Source: Deltaproteobacteria bacterium UBA6106
GTDB lineage: Bacteria > Desulfobacterota > Syntrophorhabdia > Syntrophorhabdales > Syntrophorhabdaceae
Length of the DNA: 19,223 bases
Direction: 5' to 3'
Assembly (NCBI GenBank): GCA_002428485.1
Contig: DIWM01000018.1
Coordinates: 1-19,223 of the forward strand
Part shown: piece by piece, positions 15,144-19,223 of the stretch
Layout: the number at the start of each line of letters is the position of its first letter
How positions within the stretch are numbered: the stretch's first letter is position 1
Translations under genes and position numbers: made by a program
Notes under the pieces: model-generated
What the model was told of the DNA's origin: nothing
The model's input: only the letters and a program-made list of their open reading frames with translations
The model's database searches: none

Positions 15144-16274
15144 ATGAAGCTGAAAGTCATGACAATCGTCGGTACCAGACCGGAGATCATCAAACTTAGC
15201 CGGGTCATCGCTGCGCTTGATCGGCATTTCGCCCATGTTCTCGTTCATACGGGACAGAATTTTGATTATGAACTAAATGAGATTTTTTTTGAGGAAATGG
15301 GTATCCGCAAACCAGACCACTTCCTGAACGCCGTAGGCGGATCGGTTGCGAAGACGATCGGAAATGTCATCGCGTTTTCCGATGAAGTCATGGAGAAGGA
15401 GCAACCCGATGCTTTGCTGATACTGGGGGACACGAACAGCTGCCTTTCAGTAATTTCCGCCAAACGGCGCAAGATACCCATTTTTCACATGGAGGCCGGC
15501 AACAGATGTTTCGATCAGAGAGTGCCTGAGGAGATTAACCGAAGAATCATCGATCATACGAGTGACATCAATATGCCGTATAGTGATATTGCCCGCGAAT
15601 ATCTCCTGCGCGAGGGTTTGCCGCCCGACCGGGTCATAAAGACCGGCAGCCCCATGTATGAGATTCTGGATCATCATATGGCAAAGATAGAGACTTCCAG
15701 TGTATTGAGCCGCCTTGGTTTGACGAGAGGCGATTACTTTCTTGTCAGCTCCCACCGTGAAGAGAACATAGATTTTCCGGGTCAGTTCGAGTTGCTGGTC
15801 AATGCGTTGAAAAATCTCTCCGAGCACTACGGTAAGCGGGTGATTGTCTCCACTCATCCGAGAACACGGAAAAGGATGGATGAAAAGGGGGTCAAATTCG
15901 ATTCACGCGTGGAACTGATGAAACCTTTGGGTTTCTGTGATTACGTGCGCCTTCAGACAGAGGCAATTGCCACAATCTCGGATAGCGGAACGATCACGGA
16001 GGAATCTTCCATCCTCAATTTCCCTGCACTTAACATCCGTAACGCCCATGAAAGACCCGAGGGCATGGAAGAGGGTGCAGTCATAATGACGGGACTTGAA
16101 TGGGACTCAATTGCCGATGGTCTTCGCATACTGGAGACCCAGTCCAGGGGCCAGGAAAGGACGCTTCGTATCGTGAAGGATTACGACGTGCCCAATGTGT
16201 CGGAAAAAGTTATGCGCATAATAATGAGCTACACAGGTTATGTAAACAGGACAGTGTGGTACAAGCAATCCTGA
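15144..16274 (+). CDS. fnlC: Non-hydrolysing UDP-sugar 2-epimerase (FnlC/WbjD/CapG type)
   Basis: WecB/UDP-GlcNAc 2-epimerase superfamily (GT-B fold), 376 aa from ATG 15144 with GGAA at good spacing; a GTG at 15135 is also in frame. TIVGTRPEIIKL (7-18), HTGQNFDYELN, GDTNSCLS, HMEAGNRCFDQRVPEEINRR (from H115), SSHREENID and TISDSGTITEESSIL are the conserved blocks. The NRCFDQRVPEE wording is closer to the FnlC/WbjD/CapG subgroup than to WecB itself, which has LRT at that place. In the L-FucNAc and L-QuiNAc pathways this enzyme performs the last step, inverting C2 of UDP-L-PneNAc or UDP-L-RhaNAc. It is followed after 1 base by the WbuB-like transferase gene, completing the usual order. Confidence 0.92.
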   Translation: MKLKVMTIVGTRPEIIKLSRVIAALDRHFAHVLVHTGQNFDYELNEIFFEEMGIRKPDHFLNAVGGSVAKTIGNVIAFSDEVMEKEQPDALLILGDTNSCLSVISAKRRKIPIFHMEAGNRCFDQRVPEEINRRIIDHTSDINMPYSDIAREYLLREGLPPDRVIKTGSPMYEILDHHMAKIETSSVLSRLGLTRGDYFLVSSHREENIDFPGQFELLVNALKNLSEHYGKRVIVSTHPRTRKRMDEKGVKFDSRVELMKPLGFCDYVRLQTEAIATISDSGTITEESSILNFPALNIRNAHERPEGMEEGAVIMTGLEWDSIADGLRILETQSRGQERTLRIVKDYDVPNVSEKVMRIIMSYTGYVNRTVWYKQS

Positions 16275-16275
16275 C

Positions 16276-17535
16276 ATGGCAAAGATTCTGCTCCTTTCGC
16301 TTGTATTCCCACCGGATAACGTATCAACCGCCCACATCATGGGTGACCTTGCGGTGGATCTTAGCGCCCGGGGACACACCGTAAGCGTCATAACTACTAT
16401 TCCGCATTACAATGAAGATATCGATGCGATTGCCGGGCAGACTCTTTATCGTTATTGGACGGGTGTCGTGAGTCGAAGCACCTATCACGGTATAAATGTG
16501 ATCCATACCTGGATGCCGAGAAAAGGGAAGAACAAACTGTTCAGGATTGTCGCCTGGCTTGGCTTCCACGCCGTCAGTACACTGACCGGAGTGCTTTCCC
16601 GGTTCAAGCCGGATGTTATACTGGCGCCTTCACCGCCCTTGACCATAGGGATAAGCGCGTGGCTGTTGGGATTGCGCCACAGGTGTCCCTTTATCTATAA
16701 TGTTCAGGAAATTTACCCTGACGTGGCCGTGGATCTGGGCGTACTGAAAAACAGGTCCATCATCAGATTCCTCGAGGGCCTGGAAGGGTTTGTTTACCAA
16801 AAATCTGCAGCGCTCGCGGTTATTTCTGACGGCATGGCAGACCGCATTCGGGCGAAAGGCATCCCTGACAACAAGATATGCGTGATCCCAAACTTTGTGG
16901 ATGTTGATGATTTTCATCCTCTTCCGAAGGTGAACCCCTTCTGCAGCAAGTATGGCCTGGAAAACAAGTTTGTGGTTAGTTATGCCGGAAATATGGGAAA
17001 GCCACAGGGGCTTGAATTCCTGATAGAAGCCGCACATATACTCCGTAAGGAGGAGGATGTTCATTTTCTGATCATGGGTGATGGGAGCGAAAGACAAACA
17101 CTGCTGAACTTGATCAGCAGCCTTCGTCTCGGTAATATCACTTTTCTTCCTTATCAACCGTACCATCTGATGGCTGAGGCGTATGCCACGGCTGATGCAT
17201 CATTTGTGTCCCAGGCACCGGGAACGAGCAGCGACGGAATTCCATCCAAAGTATACCGGATCATGTCATGTGCCAGGCCGGTAATTGCCTGCACGGACCC
17301 GGACTCGGACATCGCAAGATTGGTGACAAAGGTCGATGCCGGAGCTGTTGTCAATGCAGGGGATCCATCAGCCCTTGCGGATGTTATAAGAGATGCCTTC
17401 AATAATCGCGACGAATGGATCTACAAAGGGATAAAAGCTCGCGAGGCAATCATGAAAGGTTACTCCCGCTCCCATATCAGCGATCGTTACAGCGAACTGA
17501 TTATGGGGTTGCAGAAAAGAGGAGCGGGTATCTGA
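16276..17535 (+). CDS. WbuB-like GT4 glycosyltransferase (L-FucNAc/L-QuiNAc transferase type)
   Basis: GT-B fold glycosyltransferase, 419 aa, one base after the 2-epimerase. The N-terminal domain starts MAKILLLSLVFPPDNVSTAH and holds VITTIPHYNED, PDVILAPSPPLTIGI and YNVQEIYPDVAVDLG, marks of the WbuB/WcaI-like group. The C-terminal domain has VVSYAGNMGKPQGLEFLIEA and SDGIPSKVYRIMSCARPV, with SDGIPSK in place of the usual EX7E start. Genes of this kind commonly follow the fnlABC or qnl genes and add L-FucNAc or L-QuiNAc, so the acceptor is probably the lipid-linked first sugar. That donor assignment is from context. The 3' end overlaps no gene, but the next frame begins within six bases. Confidence 0.87.
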   Translation: MAKILLLSLVFPPDNVSTAHIMGDLAVDLSARGHTVSVITTIPHYNEDIDAIAGQTLYRYWTGVVSRSTYHGINVIHTWMPRKGKNKLFRIVAWLGFHAVSTLTGVLSRFKPDVILAPSPPLTIGISAWLLGLRHRCPFIYNVQEIYPDVAVDLGVLKNRSIIRFLEGLEGFVYQKSAALAVISDGMADRIRAKGIPDNKICVIPNFVDVDDFHPLPKVNPFCSKYGLENKFVVSYAGNMGKPQGLEFLIEAAHILRKEEDVHFLIMGDGSERQTLLNLISSLRLGNITFLPYQPYHLMAEAYATADASFVSQAPGTSSDGIPSKVYRIMSCARPVIACTDPDSDIARLVTKVDAGAVVNAGDPSALADVIRDAFNNRDEWIYKGIKAREAIMKGYSRSHISDRYSELIMGLQKRGAGI

Positions 17536-17540
17536 AATCT

Positions 17541-18566
17541 TTGGACAAGTGGAAGGACGGGAACGAAAAATCGTGTGTGCTCGTGACAGGAGCCACCGGT
17601 GCGGTGGGGCCCCTGGTCGTGAAGGTGTTGCATGATGCGGGCTATGAGGTTCGGACGCTTTCAGCGGACCCGTTGCCAGATGAGGTCTGGCCGGATGGCG
17701 TTGAGTCAAGAATTGGTGATGTGACTGTTCCGTCTGATGTTCGGTCGGCAATGAACGGGGTCGGGTATGTGATGCATCTTGCCGCCTTGCTGCATGTGGT
17801 CAATGAATCTCACTGCATAAAAGAACGCTATGAACGGATAAATGTGGACGGAACATCCAACGTTGTTATGTGTGCTGCCCAGTCACGAGTCTACCGTATC
17901 GTATTTTTCAGCACCATCGCCGTTTATGGGGAGTCAGGGGGCAAAGTAGTGACGGAAGAGAGCCCGACAGAACCCCAAACCATGTATGCGACCACGAAAC
18001 TGGCGGCGGAAAAGGTTGTGCTGGGAGCAAAGAATTTCATGGGTGAACCAATTGGGACAGTACTGCGGTTGGGAGCGGTATATGGGCCGCGTGTCAAGGG
18101 CAATTATCAACGCCTCGCACGTTCTCTTGGAAGGGGACGGTTCATTCCGGTAGGGTCAGGGAGAAATCGCAGGACACTGGTCTACGATGAGGATGTTGCA
18201 AGGGCAGCTATTTTGGCCCTGCAGCATCCTGATGCCGCAGGAAAGATATTTAATGTTTCCGATGGAAAAACCCATACGGTGAATGATATCATCTCCGCGA
18301 TTTGCCAGGCCCTTGGCAGGAAGCCACCCGGCTTTTCTTTGCCGGTGCGCCCTGTCAGGCTATTGGCCGGTACGGCTGAGGATCTGTTGCGATTGACGGG
18401 ACTCAGATCACCTGTCGTTCGCGCTACGGTCGATAAATACATTGAAGACATAGCAGTGGACAGTGGGCGAATTCAGAGGGAGTTGGGCTTTTCTGCGCAA
18501 TACGACCTTTTCCGCGGCTGGAAAGAAACAGTAGCGCAAATGCGCCGGTCGGGTGATCTGCTATAA
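17541..18566 (+). CDS. NAD-dependent nucleotide-sugar epimerase/reductase (extended SDR, WbjF/WbpV-like)
   Basis: Extended SDR paired with an initiating transferase. I place the start at TTG 17541 (341 aa). Two in-frame GTGs (17577, 17583) lie just before TGATGAVG, and an ATG at 17415 deep inside the previous gene is unlikely. TGATGAVG (16-23) is the cofactor loop. FFSTIAVYGESGG and YATTK (Y149, K153) are the catalytic region, and LRLGAVYGPRVKGNY follows. Similar proteins sit next to WbpL/PglC-like transferases in many O-antigen clusters, where some reduce UDP-4-keto-D-QuiNAc (WbpV) or act as 4-epimerases, so it may prepare the sugar loaded by the next enzyme. It ends two bases before the next ATG. 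Exact reaction unproven. Confidence 0.82.
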   Translation: MDKWKDGNEKSCVLVTGATGAVGPLVVKVLHDAGYEVRTLSADPLPDEVWPDGVESRIGDVTVPSDVRSAMNGVGYVMHLAALLHVVNESHCIKERYERINVDGTSNVVMCAAQSRVYRIVFFSTIAVYGESGGKVVTEESPTEPQTMYATTKLAAEKVVLGAKNFMGEPIGTVLRLGAVYGPRVKGNYQRLARSLGRGRFIPVGSGRNRRTLVYDEDVARAAILALQHPDAAGKIFNVSDGKTHTVNDIISAICQALGRKPPGFSLPVRPVRLLAGTAEDLLRLTGLRSPVVRATVDKYIEDIAVDSGRIQRELGFSAQYDLFRGWKETVAQMRRSGDLL

Positions 18567-18568
18567 TT

Positions 18569-19129
18569 ATGAAGCGCATATTCGATCTGTTTACCGCCAT
18601 CATTCTGTTGATCCTTCTTGCCATCCCGATGCTCATCATCTGGCTTGCTGTTAAAGCTAAATCAAAGGGCCCGGCCCTGTTCTGGTCTGATAGGGTAGGC
18701 TTTGACAACAGGATATTCGAAATGCCGAAATTTCGCACCATGCGTTTGGATACTCCCGATGTCGCGACACATCTCCTGAAAGACCCGGATAGCTATTTAA
18801 TCTCGATAGGCCCGTTCCTTCGAAAATACAGCCTGGATGAAATTCCGCAGATATGGAGTGTTCTAACCGGGGACATGAGCTTGGTAGGCCCAAGACCGGC
18901 CTTGCACAATCAGGATGACCTGATCGAATTGCGAACGAGGAAAGGGATACACAGCCTTGTTCCGGGAATTACCGGATGGGCACAAGTGAACGGTAGAGAT
19001 GCCATATCGATACCCGTTAAAGTCGAATACGAGGAGTTCTATTTGAAGAACCGATCCTTTTGGTTTGATCTCAAAATATTATGGATGACCTTTCGCAAAG
19101 TGATAAGGTGTGAAGGCGTGAAGCATTGA
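18569..19129 (+). CDS. Second PglC-like initiating sugar-phosphate transferase
   Basis: Monotopic phosphoglycosyl transferase of 186 aa. Residues about 5-28 are the hydrophobic membrane segment. PKFRTM (53-58), the Asp-Glu dyad in SLDEIPQ (D90-E91), LVGPRP (105-110) and VPGITGWAQVNGRDA (131-145) match the family. It transfers a sugar-1-phosphate to undecaprenyl phosphate. It follows the SDR after two bases, and the pair forms a common unit in which the SDR makes the UDP-sugar the transferase uses. It differs clearly from the 78-695 enzyme, for instance IWSVLTGDMSLVGPRP against LLNVFKGELSFVGPRP, so it is not a recent copy. No strong Shine-Dalgarno sequence is seen; coupling to the upstream gene is likely. 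Confidence 0.93.
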   Translation: MKRIFDLFTAIILLILLAIPMLIIWLAVKAKSKGPALFWSDRVGFDNRIFEMPKFRTMRLDTPDVATHLLKDPDSYLISIGPFLRKYSLDEIPQIWSVLTGDMSLVGPRPALHNQDDLIELRTRKGIHSLVPGITGWAQVNGRDAISIPVKVEYEEFYLKNRSFWFDLKILWMTFRKVIRCEGVKH

Positions 19130-19175
19130 GGCAAGCGAAAATGCTGTCTATGAACGGTATTGAGACACAGGGATT

Positions 19176-19223
19176 ATGTTTAAATTCGGTTCGGTATTCC
19201 CCCAATCCACCATCAAAATAATG
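19176..19223 (+). CDS. Possible start of a downstream gene (partial)
   Basis: After ATG 19176 the frame stays open to the window edge, reading MFKFGSVFPQSTIKIM, with a CAGGGA-like Shine-Dalgarno sequence close upstream. Only 16 codons are visible, so neither the start nor the product can be confirmed. In similar clusters a UDP-sugar 4,6-dehydratase often follows the SDR-transferase pair, but nothing in these residues shows it. Confidence 0.25.
   Translation, partial: MFKFGSVFPQSTIKIM

Noticed and set aside
17415..17540. Upstream start (ATG 17415) for the SDR gene
   Set aside because: It would overlap the preceding glycosyltransferase by 121 bases and add a long non-conserved N-terminus; TTG 17541 or the later GTGs fit the Rossmann start better.

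Overview
This window is the interior of a surface-polysaccharide (O-antigen or exopolysaccharide) biosynthesis locus of the Wzx/Wzy type. All intact genes are on the + strand and tightly packed: several starts overlap or abut the previous stop, and GTG and TTG starts are common. No rRNA, tRNA, CRISPR array or convincing terminator is visible. Intermediate GC, IS21/IS3-type transposase debris, a B12-binding radical SAM protein and frequent non-ATG starts would fit an anaerobic Gram-negative bacterium such as a member of the Desulfobacterota (old Deltaproteobacteria). That placement is inference only; no marker gene is present.

Layout. 1-84 is the 3' end of an upstream gene. 78-1353 is a PglC-like phosphoglycosyl transferase with a PglD-like acyltransferase, a pair known for starting glycans with acetamido-sugars. 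1373-2959 is a GT-C (GT39-like) membrane glycosyltransferase. 3039-3998 is an extended SDR. 3999-5550 has no intact gene and is a graveyard: an IS3-family remnant on the - strand carries an IS21 istA/istB remnant inside it, and this abuts the 3' end of a decayed second wzy-like polymerase. 5554-7077 is an intact wzy-like polymerase resembling that decayed fragment. 7121-8254 is a GT4 glycosyltransferase. 8255-10731 is a very large membrane protein whose N-terminal half looks like a Wzx/MOP flippase and whose C-terminal half looks like a Wzy/WaaL polymerase or ligase. Its first 22 codons lie in a different frame from the rest. 10776-12158 is a B12-binding radical SAM enzyme.

12191-16274 is a nucleotide-sugar module: a CapE/FnlA/WbjB-type dehydratase-epimerase, a GalE-like epimerase, an RmlD-like reductase and a FnlC/WbjD-type 2-epimerase. 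An RmlD-like reductase in place of CapF/FnlB points to UDP-N-acetyl-L-quinovosamine rather than UDP-L-FucNAc. 16276-17535 is a WbuB-like GT4, the transferase type that usually follows this pathway. 17541-19129 is an SDR plus a second PglC-like initiating transferase. The last ~90 bases may open another gene.

How they work together (inference): one or both PglC-type enzymes load the first sugar phosphate onto undecaprenyl phosphate. The GT4 and GT-C enzymes extend it. The Wzx half of the fusion flips the product. The wzy gene and/or the C-terminal half of the fusion polymerises or ligates it. The SDR enzymes, 2-epimerase, acyltransferase and radical SAM enzyme supply or modify the sugars. The most notable features are the flippase-polymerase/ligase fusion with its odd 5' end, the decayed wzy copy, the chimeric IS3/IS21 open frame and the radical SAM gene.
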